Below, piece by piece: positions 63,630 to 64,000 of a DNA stretch of 64,000 nt (position 1 is the first letter of the stretch; the number at the start of each line of letters is the position of its first letter). The position numbers and the translations under genes were made by a program. The DNA is from Larix kaempferi (lineage: Eukaryota > Streptophyta > Pinopsida > Pinales > Pinaceae). The stretch lies in assembly GCA_027924585.1 (NCBI GenBank), contig BSBM01000712.1:3358001-3422000 (forward strand). Reading direction: 5' to 3'. The notes beneath the pieces were generated by a model. That model was given only the letters and a program-made list of their open reading frames with translations. It was not told the DNA's origin and did not search any database.

Positions 63630-64000
63630 TGTTAGATTTTCATCATTTAATTGAATAGATCTAGGATCTTAACTGAAAGAACAACATGTACAACATATCA
63701 AGCGTAAGAGACAAGAGACAAGAGACACAAAACATTTCACAGCGGAAAACCAAGAAGGTGAAAAACCCCGCAACTTCCTCAGAGATAGAATAAGCATCAA
63801 TACAAGGATCACCATGATCAAACCCACAAGATAGATATATTTAGCAGCATGCTCCTCCTCCACTTGTGCGCACTCCTCCTCTCTCTCAGTAGTGCGAAGT
63901 GAGTGGATAAGAGAATGTGTAAAATGAGAGAGACACACTCTGTATTTATATACTAACTTTCACTTGACCTTTACTCAACTAGGCCGGTCCCGACTTAACC
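63630..64000 (-). repeat. LTR of a further element (H), minus strand, runs off window
   Basis: Starts TGTTAGATTTTC (minus-strand end GAAAATCTAACA). On the minus strand TATATAAATA (63943-63952) is followed by CTCTC-rich sequence and GTTTTTCACC near 63750, the same general plan as the A/B LTRs. No partner or internal region is visible, so the type (copia-like) is a guess from layout. Confidence 0.5.
63943..63952 (-). promoter_or_regulatory. TATA-like box in H LTR
   Basis: Minus strand TATATAAATA followed by CAGAGTGTGTCTCTCTC, a strong plant TATA context. Confidence 0.5.

Noticed and set aside
1-64000. Host protein-coding gene, tRNA or rRNA gene
   Set aside because: All long frames belong to retrotransposons or repeats; the only tRNA-like sequence is the SINE promoter at 61537-61590, which lacks a full tRNA fold.

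Overview
This window looks like intergenic DNA from a large plant nuclear genome. It consists almost entirely of LTR retrotransposons stacked inside one another. I found no host gene, rRNA or tRNA gene. The initiator-Met-type primer sites (TGGTATCAGAGC), plant copia RNase H motifs, plant chromoviruses with a C-terminal chromodomain, and Tat-type elements with an extra RNase H all point to a land plant. The accumulation of old, long, nested elements would suit a gymnosperm-sized genome, but that is inference only.

The nest can be read from target-site duplications (TSDs). Element E is a decayed chromovirus seen at both ends (6919-8859 and 61634-63629). It is split by element D, a chromovirus at 8860-61386 with TSD TATTG. 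D was hit three times. F1 (9666-26230, minus strand, near-TSD CACTT/CAGTT) carries Tat-like element G (16065-25860, minus strand, TSD GACTC) inside its 5' LTR. F2 (30409-37166, plus strand, TSD CAGTT) lies in the integrase region. B (37741-61013, TSD GTTAG) is a copia derivative that is itself split by the 15.7-kb Tat-like element C (43760-59450, TSD GGTCC). Removing the insertions leaves D at about 5.9 kb, B at about 7.6 kb, and F1 and F2 at 6764 and 6758 bp, so the map is self-consistent. A (1-6918) is a sister copy of B at the left edge. A SINE-like insert sits at 61387-61633. A minus-strand LTR (H) runs off the right edge from 63630.

Only D, E and C carry recognisable remains of the gag-pol set. 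A and B are copia derivatives keeping a long leader, the RT tail plus RNase H, and a chain of minisatellites. F is a non-autonomous family whose only gene is an unrecognised open frame of about 920 codons. G keeps gag, protease and a scrap of RNase H. These families would have needed enzymes from relatives.

The most unusual items are: (1) the F gene; (2) ten hairpins with different but self-complementary stems in the 3' region of G; (3) element C, with 4.1-kb LTRs that each carry a 525-557-aa frame bracketed by two 37-nt hairpins, and with an RNase H-like domain ahead of RT; (4) almost exclusive use of TAG among the in-frame stops of C and G (12 of 13); (5) an exactly 33-bp, CpG-rich array in the G leader; and (6) duplicated polypurine tracts around the minisatellite region of A and B. 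All identifications come from reading motifs; no database search was run.
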